The notes below the pieces were generated by a model. That model ran no database searches. It was not told where the DNA came from and was given only the letters and a program-made list of their open reading frames with translations. A DNA stretch of 64,000 nt from Bacillota bacterium (GTDB lineage Bacteria > Planctomycetota > UBA8108 > UBA1146), in the NCBI GenBank assembly GCA_003973385.1, contig QNYK01000062.1, positions 1 through 64,000 on the forward strand, written 5' to 3'. The stretch's first letter is position 1. Each line of letters opens with the position of its first letter. Below are positions 34,309 through 43,469 of this stretch, piece after piece. The position numbers were made by a program, and so were the translations under genes.

Positions 34309-35352
34309 CTAGGGAAGGGGAATCAGCCATTTCCAGCCAAGCACACCTGCGACGGCTGTCAGGCCAAGATTCAGGAGCGAAATCGGAATGAACACTTTCC
34401 AGCCGATGTTCATCAACTGGTCGTACCGAAAGCGCGGAAGTGTCCAGCGTGTCCAGATGAAAATGAAGAGTAACGCGACAAGTTTCAGAGAAAAGATCGC
34501 GACGCTGATGCTGATATCCCAGACGGTGGGTTTGGTCGGGATCTCGATCCACGGAACACTCCAACCGCCGAGGAACAGTGTGATCATCAGGCCAGACATG
34601 GTGATCATCGCCACATATTCACCCATGAAAAAGGTCGCGAATTTGAGACCCGAGTATTCGGTATGAAATCCACCCACAAGCTCTGCTTCGCACTCGGCAA
34701 GATCAAAGGGAAGTCGGTTCGTTTCTGCGAATGCTGCCACGACGAAGATCACTGCGGCGATCGGTTGTTGAAATAGATTCCACTGCATCAATCCAAGTGT
34801 TCCTGCGGCCCACTGTTGCCGGATGATCTCGTTGAGGTCGACGGTCTGGGCCGTCATCAGGATGGCAATGATGGAGAGGCCCAATGCGACCTCGTAACTG
34901 ATCATCTGTGCAGAAGCACGAAGGCCTCCGAGCAACGAGTACTTGTTATTTGAAGCCCAGCCGCCAAAGGCGAGCCCGTACACCGAGAATCCCGAAACCG
35001 TCAGCAGGAAGATCACGCCAACTCCCAATGAGGCGACCTGGAGATCGATTCCGACCGGGATCACGGCAAAGGCGAGTACGGCAGGGGCGTAGACGAGGAA
35101 TGGGCCGAGGCGATAGATCCACTTGTCGGCACCTTGAGGTGTGAGGTCCTCCTTGAACGCCAGCTTGATGACGTCAGCGAGAGGCTGAAGCAGGCCCGCC
35201 GGACCGACGCGGTTCGGGCCAATTCGATCCTGGATCCAGGCGCTGATCCTGCGTTCGAAGTAAACCAGGGCGGGCACAATTTGCAGGATCACCGCGAAGA
35301 TGATGATGGCCTTGATCACGGCAAGCGCGAGTGGAGGCAATTGCATATCCAT
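34309..35352 (-). CDS. nuoH: NADH-quinone oxidoreductase subunit H
   Basis: Membrane subunit forming the quinone-binding chamber. The 347-residue product includes ERRISAWIQDRIGPNRVGPAGLLQPLADVIKLAFKED, YSLLGGLRASAQMISYEVALGLS, ETNRLPFDLAECEAELVGGFHTEYSG and WTLPRFRYDQLMNIGWK, all characteristic. About eight transmembrane helices. The start codon abuts the nuoG stop. Confidence 0.97.
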   Translation of the reverse strand: MDMQLPPLALAVIKAIIIFAVILQIVPALVYFERRISAWIQDRIGPNRVGPAGLLQPLADVIKLAFKEDLTPQGADKWIYRLGPFLVYAPAVLAFAVIPVGIDLQVASLGVGVIFLLTVSGFSVYGLAFGGWASNNKYSLLGGLRASAQMISYEVALGLSIIAILMTAQTVDLNEIIRQQWAAGTLGLMQWNLFQQPIAAVIFVVAAFAETNRLPFDLAECEAELVGGFHTEYSGLKFATFFMGEYVAMITMSGLMITLFLGGWSVPWIEIPTKPTVWDISISVAIFSLKLVALLFIFIWTRWTLPRFRYDQLMNIGWKVFIPISLLNLGLTAVAGVLGWKWLIPLP

Positions 35353-36965
35353 CAGGCACCTCCCCCAGCACCGACACCTGCGGGGCGGTCGGATAGTAGC
35401 AATCCCGAGGATCCGATATCGCTGTGGTTATGACCGGCGAAGGGAGCGCAAACCTCAGACAACTCCCGGAAAATGCCGGCAGCAGAGAGGCTTCTGGATC
35501 GGGTCCCGAGCGCGGATTGCAATGACTGAAGGAGCACAAGTTCGCCGGGAAACGGAGTTTCTCCCGGTTTCCAGCAGCTGCGGGTTCGCTGAAGGCGATC
35601 GTCTTCGCTGACCCAGGTGCCTTCCTTTTCCAGTGGCGCGGTTGCAGGGAATACCAGTGCTGCTCCGTCGAGCCAGTTGCCTTCTAGCACGGAGAAAAGG
35701 ATGCGAGTCGAGGCCTTTACCAGCGCAGCGCTCCACTCTTGCCCGGGCCCGTCAGGATCTGGGCCACCGCAGAAGGCGACGATCGTCTCGATGGATCCAT
35801 CGTCGAGTGCCCTCTGTAGATGGCTGGCATCTTCACCGAAGACCTGATGACCAAAAACCTGTTCGGCGCCATTTCTATTGGGGTGTTTGTCGGCGCTGAT
35901 CTTGAACCCGGCTGGGAACTCAGCTGCGGCACCTTGCTCTGGCAGCCAGCCCCCGACCAGCGAATCGGAACTGGATGCGGCGAGTGCATGTACGAGGTGC
36001 AGTTCTTCGCAAGTGAGGAATGGATCGATCAAGAATGCAACCCGCGGCGAATTGTCGAGAATCTCGATGAAAGCAGTGATCGATCGGGAAGAATCGAGTG
36101 GCCCAGAGGGACCTCTCGCCTCCAGGACACGATCATCGCTGTAAAGGTGTCTCCAGCCGTAGCGGCCTTCATCGCACATCCACCAGTCATTCACATCCTG
36201 ATTTTCACGAGGCATCAATCGCTTGACGAAACCGTCCAGGGTTTCGACCTCTATATTGCATCCTCTTGAGCATCCGCCGCAGATGGAGTCCTTGCGTTCC
36301 ATATTCCAGACCCGGGCTTCGAACTTGAAGTCGTGGGAGATGAGAGCGCCAACGGGACAGATGTCCACGGTGTTGCCCGCCAGCTGGTTGTCGATGGGTA
36401 TTCCTGGAAATACATCGACCACCGATCGATCACCGCGTTCGACGATGCAGAGTTCGCTGGTACCGCTGATCTCATCGCAGAAGCGGGTGCATCGTGTGCA
36501 CACGATGCACCGGTTTCCCCAGATGGAAATCGTTGGCCCCAGTTCCTTGGTATGCCGGATGTTCTTGTCCTCGATGAAGCGGCTTCGGTCCGGTCCGTGC
36601 GAATAGGAGTGATCCTGCAGGACGCACTCACCAGACTTGTCGCAAACCGGGCAATCCAGCGGGTGGTTGATCAACTGGAACTCCATGACGGAGTTGCGGG
36701 CATCCACCGCTACTTCGCTTTCGGTCTCGATCTCGAGGCCATCTGCGATTCGCTCCGAACAGGAGATCACTGGCTTGGGCGAGCGATTGCTCTCGACCAT
36801 GCAGATACGGCAATTGCCGGCGATCGATAGCCCGGGGTGGTAGCAGAAGCAGGGGATCTCGACACCATGCTCACTGGCAGCCTCCAGGATGGTCATGCCG
36901 GAAGTGTTCTCCACTTCCTGACCGTTGAGAGTCCATCGTGTTGTCGGAGTCTTGATGTCAGGCAT
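35352..36965 (-). CDS. nuoG: NADH-quinone oxidoreductase subunit G (short form)
   Basis: Iron-sulfur subunit of the electron-input arm. The N-terminal ~245 residues carry the N1b ligands (CFCYHPGLSIAGNCRICMVE), the His-Cys N5 set (HPLDCPVCDKSGEC), the N4 set (CIVCTRCTRFC with ICPVG), and a full N7 set C-x2-C-x3-C-x27-C beginning at CGGCSRGC. At 537 residues it is well short of the 680-900 usual for NuoG: the molybdopterin-oxidoreductase-like region is reduced to about 280 residues with no molybdenum ligands visible. Its ATG lies inside the nuoF 3' end (8-base overlap). Confidence 0.94.
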   Translation of the reverse strand: MPDIKTPTTRWTLNGQEVENTSGMTILEAASEHGVEIPCFCYHPGLSIAGNCRICMVESNRSPKPVISCSERIADGLEIETESEVAVDARNSVMEFQLINHPLDCPVCDKSGECVLQDHSYSHGPDRSRFIEDKNIRHTKELGPTISIWGNRCIVCTRCTRFCDEISGTSELCIVERGDRSVVDVFPGIPIDNQLAGNTVDICPVGALISHDFKFEARVWNMERKDSICGGCSRGCNIEVETLDGFVKRLMPRENQDVNDWWMCDEGRYGWRHLYSDDRVLEARGPSGPLDSSRSITAFIEILDNSPRVAFLIDPFLTCEELHLVHALAASSSDSLVGGWLPEQGAAAEFPAGFKISADKHPNRNGAEQVFGHQVFGEDASHLQRALDDGSIETIVAFCGGPDPDGPGQEWSAALVKASTRILFSVLEGNWLDGAALVFPATAPLEKEGTWVSEDDRLQRTRSCWKPGETPFPGELVLLQSLQSALGTRSRSLSAAGIFRELSEVCAPFAGHNHSDIGSSGLLLSDRPAGVGAGGGA

Positions 36966-38274
36966 GGGAAGCCGCTCCTCCTACCACGGAAGGGTGCCGT
37001 TTCTTCCAGGCGGGGCTGCCGCCATTTTGAATCGCAGATTCAAAGTCGCTCTTGAACTTCTTCACGATCGATTCAGCAGGGAATGCAGCGGCATCGGCGA
37101 GAGCACAGATGGTCTTTCCGACCATCCTGTCGCAAACATCCTGGATCAGATCGAGGTCTTCCATCCGGCCTTCACCGTGTGCAATGCGGTGGGTGATTTT
37201 TGCAAGCCATCCGGTGCCTTCTCGACAAGGCGTGCACTGGCCGCACGACTCATGATGGTAGAATCGCATCACATTGAGCATCGCATCGACCATGCAGGTG
37301 GTTTCATCCATCACGATCACACCAGCAGACCCAAGCATCGTTCCGGCTGCTGCGAGAGATTCGATATCCATCGCCACATCGCATTCATCGGCGGTGAGAA
37401 CATGGGCAGAAGACCCTCCTGGAATGACAGCCTTCAATTTTCTGCCCTTCCAGACTCCTCCGGCGTGCTTGTCGATCAGGGTCCGAAGTGGGACTCCCAT
37501 CGGCAACTCGAATGTTCCCGGATTTTCGACATGACCACTGACACAGAACAACTTTGGTCCCGGCGAGTTTTCCGGGCCGATGGCGCGGTAGGCATCCGCG
37601 CCGATCTCGAGGATGTACGGCAGATTCGCCAGGGTTTCGACATTGTTGACCACAGTCGGGCAGCCAAAAACTCCCTCGATGGCGGGGAACGGGGGCTTCA
37701 ATTTCGGATTGCCACGATCCCCCTCGAGGGAGGTGAGCATGCCAGTCTCCTCGCCACAGATGTAGGCGCCTGCGCCGCGGTGAACGGTGACATCGATGCG
37801 CTGTCCGGAGCCGAGTGCATTGTTGCCGAGGAATCCCGCATCGTATGCTTCATCGATCGCTTTCTGGAGCCGCTCCGTGGCAAACACGAATTCTCCTCGG
37901 ATGTAGATGTAGGCGGTTTCGATGCCGACCGCCTTGCAGCAGATCAAGATCCCTTCGAGCAGCAGATGAGGATTTTTCTCCATGATGAGCCGGTCCTTGA
38001 AGGTGCCAGGTTCCGATTCATCTGCATTGACGACCAGATATTTTGGCTTGTCAGTTGTCTTGGGTACGAAGCCCCACTTGACCCCGGTGGGGAATCCAGC
38101 TCCGCCACGTCCGCGTAGATTGGAAGCTTTGACCAGATCGATCAGGGTATCAGGCTTCTTGCGCTTGCTGAGGGCAGCCTTGGCCTGTTCATAACCGCCA
38201 TGCTGCTTGTAAAACGCCATGGTATGGCAGGTCTTCTTCTGGATGTGCTGGGTGAAGATTTTCCTGAATGCCAT
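36958..38274 (-). CDS. nuoF: NADH-quinone oxidoreductase subunit F
   Basis: FMN- and NADH-binding subunit with cluster N3. The 438-residue product has the glycine-rich GRGGAGFPTGVKWGF site, the NAD block ICGEETGMLTSLEGDRGNPKLKPPFPA and the N3 ligand motif ESCGQCTPCREGTGW plus a later Cys in KTICALADAAAFP. Start shares one base with the end of nuoE. Length standard. Confidence 0.97.
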   Translation of the reverse strand: MAFRKIFTQHIQKKTCHTMAFYKQHGGYEQAKAALSKRKKPDTLIDLVKASNLRGRGGAGFPTGVKWGFVPKTTDKPKYLVVNADESEPGTFKDRLIMEKNPHLLLEGILICCKAVGIETAYIYIRGEFVFATERLQKAIDEAYDAGFLGNNALGSGQRIDVTVHRGAGAYICGEETGMLTSLEGDRGNPKLKPPFPAIEGVFGCPTVVNNVETLANLPYILEIGADAYRAIGPENSPGPKLFCVSGHVENPGTFELPMGVPLRTLIDKHAGGVWKGRKLKAVIPGGSSAHVLTADECDVAMDIESLAAAGTMLGSAGVIVMDETTCMVDAMLNVMRFYHHESCGQCTPCREGTGWLAKITHRIAHGEGRMEDLDLIQDVCDRMVGKTICALADAAAFPAESIVKKFKSDFESAIQNGGSPAWKKRHPSVVGGAASHA

Positions 38275-38777
38275 CAGTTGCTTCCCCCCTTCGCGCTCTC
38301 TCGCAGTTGCTCGATCAACTGATCGACGTCGTCGATGGAGAGGTCTTCGTGGTAATCGTCATTCATCTGCAGCATCGGAGCAGTGTCGCAAGAACCTAGG
38401 CACTCCACCTTTGACAGTGAGAAGAGACCGCAATCAGTGGTTTCTCCAGGCACGATACCGAGTCGTTCGGTGATTCTGGTGACCACATCTTCCGATCCCC
38501 TCAGTGCGCAAGAGAGGGTGCTGCACACCTGAATGTGATACTTGCCGGTGCCTGCACGCCGATAGTGGGTGTAGAAGGTGACGACGCCAAATACGAATGC
38601 CGGCGGGATCTCCATCAGATCTGCTACATACCTCATCTCTGGCACACCGATCTCTCCGAATTCCGACTCGGCAAGACGCAGTGTCGGTAGCAACGCTGCT
38701 CTGCGCGTCGGATACCGCGTCAACAACCACTCGTATTGCTTCATCGTCGAGGGAGAAAATGAAAGTGTGACTGCCAA
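38274..38777 (-). CDS. nuoE: NADH-quinone oxidoreductase subunit E
   Basis: Carries cluster N1a. I place the start at a TTG (38777) directly behind AGGAGAAAC that follows the nuoD stop; the ORF-track start (39020) runs back through nuoD and gives low-complexity translation there. The 167-residue protein has the four ligand Cys in CSTLSC and CLGSC and the thioredoxin-like block VFGVVTFYTHYRRAGTGKYHIQVCS. Length is standard. Confidence 0.95.
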   Translation of the reverse strand: MAVTLSFSPSTMKQYEWLLTRYPTRRAALLPTLRLAESEFGEIGVPEMRYVADLMEIPPAFVFGVVTFYTHYRRAGTGKYHIQVCSTLSCALRGSEDVVTRITERLGIVPGETTDCGLFSLSKVECLGSCDTAPMLQMNDDYHEDLSIDDVDQLIEQLRESAKGGSN

Positions 38778-38784
38778 GTTTCTC

Positions 38785-40101
38785 CTACCTGTCCAGTTCG
38801 CCGGCGATGACGTGAAAACTGCTGAGGACGGCGACCGCATCGGAGAGCATTCCGCCCTCGACGAGGCGCGGATAGATGGCGTAGTTGTAGAGGGAAGGGG
38901 GGCGAACGCGCAACCTGTATGCGGTATCACTCCCATCGGAGGCGATGAAAAACCCAAGTTCTCCACAGGGTGCTTCGGTGGCGCTGTAGATGCAGGCGCC
39001 AGGCTCAGGTTTGATTCCATGCCCGAGCATCACCAGTTTGAAGTGGTGGATCAGCGACTCCATGTCGTTATGAACCGCGTCCTTGGTGGGCAAACTGGTC
39101 TTGAAGTCATCGTGAACCACTGGGCCACTCGGCAAGGTCGCCATCGCCTGGCGAATGATCTCCAGCGATTGCTCGATCTCCTCCATCCGTTGCATGTACC
39201 GGGCGAAAGAGTCTCCCTCTGTCTGGACCGGAACCTTGAAGTCGTAGTTTTCGTAGCCGAGATAGGGGTGGTCCCTTCGGACATCGACATCGAGCCCACT
39301 GGCGCGTGCGATGGGCCCCGAGATTCCCCAGGACCTCGCCTGATCCTCGCTGACGATGCCGATATCCTTGACTCGGTCGACGAAGATCCTGTTGTTGAGG
39401 AGCATCGTGTGAATCTCGGTGAGTAACGGCGGGAATTCATCCAGGAAAGAATACACCAGGTCGGGGAAAAACTCGGGGACATCGCGCATGATCCCGCCGA
39501 CCCGGGTCCAGGATGTGGTCAGGCGAGCACCACAGACCGCCTCGATGATGTCGTAGATCAGCTCTCGTTTCTCGAATGCCCAGAGCATGATACTGAAAGC
39601 CCCGAGATCCATTCCCTGGAGGCCGACGCAAAGAATGTGGTCGGCGATTCTCGAGAGTTCACACATGATCACGCGAAGAGACTTGCATCGAGGAGGCACC
39701 TCGATGCCGAGCAAATCCTCAACGGCCACGGAGTAACCAACATTATTGTTGAGGGCGGAGAGGTAGTTCATGCGATCAGAAACCGTGACCCACTGCTGGT
39801 AAGTCATGTTCTCACCGAGTTTTTCAAAACCGGTATGAAGGAATCCGATCTCGACATCGGCCTCGACGATTGTTTCTCCTTCGAGGGTGAAGATGCTCCT
39901 GAGTGTTCCATGAGTCGCAGGATGCTGGGGACCAAAGTTCATGACGAGCCGACCATCCCCATCGGAATCAGACATCTCCATCACGGAAGCTGGACGTGCA
40001 CCTGAACGGTGGGCTCTCAATCCTTTCTCCAGTTCGGTCCTCAGAGTCCTGGCAGATGGGACCGGTGCGTCCCTCGTGCCTTTATCTGGGCTTGGAGTCA
40101 C
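38785..40101 (-). CDS. nuoD: NADH-quinone oxidoreductase subunit D
   Basis: 49-kDa-type subunit that helps form the quinone site. GTG 40101 is chosen because AGGAGG lies six bases upstream; it gives a 20-base overlap with nuoC and a 438-residue product with ~45 extra residues before the family N-terminus MNFGPQHPATHG. An internal ATG (MEMSDSDGDG) would remove this extension but has no ribosome site. Conserved: FLHTGFEKLGENMTYQQ, RCKSLRVIMCELSRIADHIL and VGGIMRDVP. Ends 7 bases before nuoE. Confidence 0.95.
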   Translation of the reverse strand: MTPSPDKGTRDAPVPSARTLRTELEKGLRAHRSGARPASVMEMSDSDGDGRLVMNFGPQHPATHGTLRSIFTLEGETIVEADVEIGFLHTGFEKLGENMTYQQWVTVSDRMNYLSALNNNVGYSVAVEDLLGIEVPPRCKSLRVIMCELSRIADHILCVGLQGMDLGAFSIMLWAFEKRELIYDIIEAVCGARLTTSWTRVGGIMRDVPEFFPDLVYSFLDEFPPLLTEIHTMLLNNRIFVDRVKDIGIVSEDQARSWGISGPIARASGLDVDVRRDHPYLGYENYDFKVPVQTEGDSFARYMQRMEEIEQSLEIIRQAMATLPSGPVVHDDFKTSLPTKDAVHNDMESLIHHFKLVMLGHGIKPEPGACIYSATEAPCGELGFFIASDGSDTAYRLRVRPPSLYNYAIYPRLVEGGMLSDAVAVLSSFHVIAGELDR

Positions 40102-40690
40102 GTCGGACCTCCTCCTCGTACTCAGGAGTGTGCATCCCTCTTCCGATGCTGGTCGGGTAGTCTTCTGGTTCCTCTTCGACCATCTGATCGCCACGTGGAA
40201 CCACGCGCGTGAACTGGCGGCGTTCGCCTGCTCCTTTGAGGGGGTAATCCTTGAGAAGTGGAAAAGCCGGATAGTCTTCAGGCATCAGTAGCCTTCTCAG
40301 ATCTGGATTGCCCTGGAAGACGATTCCGAACATATCGTGCGTCTCGCGCTCTCCCCACCTCGCCGAATCCCACAGATCGAACACGCTAGGCAGTTCCGCC
40401 TGATCCTCGCTGAGCCAGACATGGAGGCGAAACTGGTGACCAGAAGCGCCGATTCTTCGCAGTACATAGACGACCTCGAATCGTTCCGGGCGGTCCATTC
40501 CTAGATGGTCCATAGCGGTCACATCGACCAGGTAATCGTATCCCTGCTCATTTCGAAAGTGCTCGAGTAGTTGGCGCTGGTGCTCTGCCTTGCAAGTGAG
40601 CGCGACCTGGCCCTGATGCTCCGTCTGGTCGATGACCAGTGATTGGAGGTCAGGAGCAAGGGCATCGTAGGCAGCATCGTTTGCGGCCAT
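40082..40690 (-). CDS. nuoC: NADH-quinone oxidoreductase subunit C
   Basis: 30-kDa-type subunit of the peripheral arm. The 202-residue product (from ATG 40690, one base after the nuoB stop; a GTG eight codons upstream within nuoB is an alternative with an AGGAG site) carries the signature WGERETHDMFGIVFQGNPDLRRLLMPEDYPAFPLLKDYPL, split here by its conserved turns. Separate from NuoD, unlike the NuoCD fusion of E. coli. Confidence 0.94.
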   Translation of the reverse strand: MAANDAAYDALAPDLQSLVIDQTEHQGQVALTCKAEHQRQLLEHFRNEQGYDYLVDVTAMDHLGMDRPERFEVVYVLRRIGASGHQFRLHVWLSEDQAELPSVFDLWDSARWGERETHDMFGIVFQGNPDLRRLLMPEDYPAFPLLKDYPLKGAGERRQFTRVVPRGDQMVEEEPEDYPTSIGRGMHTPEYEEEVRRDSKPR

Positions 40691-40691
40691 A

Positions 40692-41183
40692 TCAACTACC
40701 GTGCTTTCCACTGTCGAGGCGCTCCTGGCCGACGAGTTTCTGAATTTCAAATAGAGCGTCGAGCAAGGACTCGGGGCGAGGAGGGCAGCCGGGCACATAG
40801 ACATCGACGGGCATGAACTGATCGACGCCCTGAATCAGGGTGTAGGTGTCAAATACTCCACCACACGAGGCACAGGCACCCATCGAGATGACCCACTTGG
40901 GCTCAGGCATCTGGCGGTAAATTTTCTGCAGCACGGGCATCATTTTGAGTGAGATTCTTCCACTGACGATGAGCAGGTCAGCCTGGCGCGGACTGAATCG
41001 CACCACCTCTGCTCCGAAGCGAGAAATGTCATAGCGACCAGAAAATGTCGCCATCATCTCGATGGCGCAGCAAGCCGTGCCGAATGGCATCGGCCAAAGA
41101 GCGTTCTTGCGGCCCCAGTTGACGATGCTGTTGACAGTCGTGGTGAGAAATCCTTCTCCACTGATCAGACTCTCTAGTCCCAT
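40692..41183 (-). CDS. nuoB: NADH-quinone oxidoreductase subunit B
   Basis: Holds the terminal cluster N2 that reduces quinone. The 163-residue protein shows the tandem Cys pair in [12 protein letters not shown], then [11 protein letters not shown] and [11 protein letters not shown], which supply the four ligands. Overlaps the 3' end of nuoA by ten bases. Ordinary length. Confidence 0.97.
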   Translation of the reverse strand: MGLESLISGEGFLTTTVNSIVNWGRKNALWPMPFGTACCAIEMMATFSGRYDISRFGAEVVRFSPRQADLLIVSGRISLKMMPVLQKIYRQMPEPKWVISMGACASCGGVFDTYTLIQGVDQFMPVDVYVPGCPPRPESLLDALFEIQKLVGQERLDSGKHGS

Positions 41184-41620
41184 TCAAGAGCTCCTCTCCG
41201 CCACAGATATATCAGACCGCTGGTGAGCACAAAGATGAAGGCACCCATCTCGACCAATCCGACCACGCCCAACTGCTTGTAGACCACGGCGTAGGGGAGC
41301 AGGAATACAGTCTCGATGTCAAACAAGATGAACAGAATCGCTACGAGATAGAACTTCACCGTGAACGGTTCACGCGCATCGTCGAGCAGTGGAACGCCGC
41401 ACTCGTAGATACTCTCTTTCTGAACATCTTTACGCTTGGGCCCGAGCAACTCGGAGAGCAACAGCAAGGCTACGCCGACGATCACTGTGACTCCGGCGTA
41501 GGCCAGCAGCGCGTGGAGTTCGTAATCTCCAGCTACTGCGAGCATCGGTATCCAGTTGACGGCGGCAGCTCCGGAGCAGGTGGGCAGAAACACACGACCT
41601 CCGCGGTGGGCTGCAACCAT
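41174..41620 (-). CDS. nuoA: NADH-quinone oxidoreductase subunit A
   Basis: Three-helix membrane subunit and first gene of the nuo operon. The 148-residue frame contains [44 protein letters not shown], the family core including the conserved Cys loop and FDIE. The N-terminal ~25 residues ([13 protein letters not shown]) are not typical; an internal ATG ([14 protein letters not shown]) is a possible true start. Operon order nuoA to nuoN on this strand is complete over 13.7 kb with no interruption. Confidence 0.95.
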   Translation of the reverse strand: MVAAHRGGRVFLPTCSGAAAVNWIPMLAVAGDYELHALLAYAGVTVIVGVALLLLSELLGPKRKDVQKESIYECGVPLLDDAREPFTVKFYLVAILFILFDIETVFLLPYAVVYKQLGVVGLVEMGAFIFVLTSGLIYLWRRGALEWD

Positions 41621-41758
41621 CGATTCGGCGAGCGCGGCGGGGGCAGCCTTCCCCGGGCGCTCTGTGATTTTAAGGCAACACGGGAGCGAGAAAAGGGAAC
41701 TCGAACGATTTCCGGAAGCGATTCAGGGCGGTGAGGACTGCCCCGGTCGACGATCGAT

Positions 41759-42679
41759 TCAGGAGCGAATGGATCCGGGCAATCTGTCCATCAGGATTTC
41801 GATGGCATCGATCGGGATTGGCCCCACAGGGGCTATGTTCCAGCCCAGGAGGGGTCCACTCTGATGCTGCTGTTGATGATCGATCAGGGTGCCTTGAATG
41901 TTGCTCAGGATCTCCAGGGAGAGATCGAGGCAATACGCCTCCGGGACCGTTGCCAGCAGAGAATCCAGATGGTCCGGGACCCGGACACCGAGGTAGCGCA
42001 GGAATCCGAGCTGGCGGATCCGTTTGACCGGACACAGGCTCACCAGCAGAGGCACCCCGCAGGCATTGGGAGCCTGAACTTGCAGATCTGACAGTAACGA
42101 GATGATATCTGCGGCATCGAAGATGATCTGGGTCGAGAAGAAGTCAGCTCCATCCTGAACTTTTTGCTCCATGCGGACCGCCTCCGAGATGGGGCTATCT
42201 TCGCGCTGGGGGATACAGATGTTGCCGATGCAAACCTCGCTGGAGCCAAATTGCTGACGGATCAACTGATTCGCCTCGCCGACAGCAGGTCCGGGCCACT
42301 GGCGCCGATCGTGCGGAGCCCCGACGAGCACCAGATTGTGAATATCATGCCCTTGAACCGTCTCGTTCACCCAGTCCAGAAACTGATCGGCGGGATCAAA
42401 AGAAACGACATGATTGACGATCGCCGGGATACCCAGTTCATCCTGGATTCTTCTGCCCAGTTCTCTTGGCTGCATGCGGGCAGAGTATTCATGCCTACGG
42501 TGTCCGCGGTCATTGCGGTTTTCTTCATCGTGAATCTCGGGGATGTTGACGGCGTCAAAGTCACCATTCTCGATGAGTCGCCGAACGCGGGATAGTCGCC
42601 TGTGAAGGCCCTCGAGTCCGCTTTTGAGAGTCGGTGGAAGAACCTCCAGGACTACAGAACCTTCAGGATTCCAGACCAT
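41759..42679 (-). CDS. Methylenetetrahydrofolate reductase-like protein
   Basis: A 306-residue MTHFR-fold protein. The catalytic Glu of MetF (FEFFPP) corresponds to LEVLPPTLKSG near residue 12; VLVGAPH resembles the strand after the FAD site and DGADFFSTQIIFDAADI is the diagnostic GADFxxTQxxFD block. Other parts diverge: the usual DVTWGAGG-like strand reads AVNIPEIHDEENRND. It may reduce methylenetetrahydrofolate or a related C1 carrier. It lies 138 bp beyond nuoA on the same strand, as an independent or upstream member of that transcript. Reductase activity is moderately likely, but a MetF-like paralogue role is not excluded. Confidence 0.75.
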   Translation of the reverse strand: MVWNPEGSVVLEVLPPTLKSGLEGLHRRLSRVRRLIENGDFDAVNIPEIHDEENRNDRGHRRHEYSARMQPRELGRRIQDELGIPAIVNHVVSFDPADQFLDWVNETVQGHDIHNLVLVGAPHDRRQWPGPAVGEANQLIRQQFGSSEVCIGNICIPQREDSPISEAVRMEQKVQDGADFFSTQIIFDAADIISLLSDLQVQAPNACGVPLLVSLCPVKRIRQLGFLRYLGVRVPDHLDSLLATVPEAYCLDLSLEILSNIQGTLIDHQQQHQSGPLLGWNIAPVGPIPIDAIEILMDRLPGSIRS

Positions 42680-42734
42680 CTGCTGCCCCCTCTTCCCGGT
42701 TCCCTACAGCGAGTCTACTTGAACACGAGCGGTT

Positions 42735-43358
42735 TCAGGCAGTCACGAAGCGCGCTTCTACTGCAGACCAATCCACGACATTCCAGAACGCATCGATGTA
42801 ATCAGGACGTCGGTTCTGGTAGTTGAGGTAATACGCATGTTCCCATACGTCGAGTCCCAGAAGCGGCGTACCGACACAATCCGCCACTCCAACCATCAGA
42901 GGGTTGTCCTGATTGGCAGTGGAGCAGACGCTCACGGTGCCATCCGTGTTCTGGCAGAGCCACGCCCATCCACTTCCGAAGCGCGTCTTGGCAGCGTTAC
43001 TGAAGGCCTCCTTGAAGGCGTCAAAACTGCCGAACGAGGAATCGATGGCTGCCGCGAGGTCTCCGCCAGCAGTTCCTCCACCTTCTGGACTCATCGATTT
43101 CCAGAACAGGTCGTGATTGAAGTGCCCGCCGCCGTTATTGCGTACAGCGCCTCGAATCGATTCGGGAACCTCTGCAATATTTCGGCACAGATCCGAGATA
43201 CTGGCAGATTGCCACTGCGAATCATCGGCCAGGGCTGCATTGAGGTTACTGACATAGGCAGCGTGGTGCTTGCCATGGTGGATCTCCATCGTGCGTGCGT
43301 CGATGTACGGTTCCAGCGCGTTAAAAGCGAATGACAATTCCGGTACTTCAAAAGCCAT
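42735..43358 (-). CDS. sodA: Superoxide dismutase, Mn type
   Basis: Converts superoxide to peroxide and oxygen. The 207-residue protein has the metal ligands H27 (MEIHHGKHH), H82 (HFNHDLFW), D170 and H174 (DVWEHAYY). GGG before H79 and the outer-sphere Gln in TANQDNP are the features of Mn-type rather than Fe-type enzymes. No signal peptide, so cytoplasmic. Strand minus, between the MTHFR-like gene and the dockerin protein, with ~110 bp upstream. Confidence 0.94.
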   Translation of the reverse strand: MAFEVPELSFAFNALEPYIDARTMEIHHGKHHAAYVSNLNAALADDSQWQSASISDLCRNIAEVPESIRGAVRNNGGGHFNHDLFWKSMSPEGGGTAGGDLAAAIDSSFGSFDAFKEAFSNAAKTRFGSGWAWLCQNTDGTVSVCSTANQDNPLMVGVADCVGTPLLGLDVWEHAYYLNYQNRRPDYIDAFWNVVDWSAVEARFVTA

Positions 43359-43469
43359 CAGAGTCTCCTTATATCTTGGTGAACACGGAATGGTGCAGCA
43401 CTACGGCCGACCATGCAGCAGGGTAAATCTGAATTCATGATGGATCAACCGGACAGGGACAGACTCTGC

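Noticed and set aside
36925-38118. 397-codon plus-strand ORF
   Set aside because: Lies entirely opposite nuoF, an unambiguous gene.
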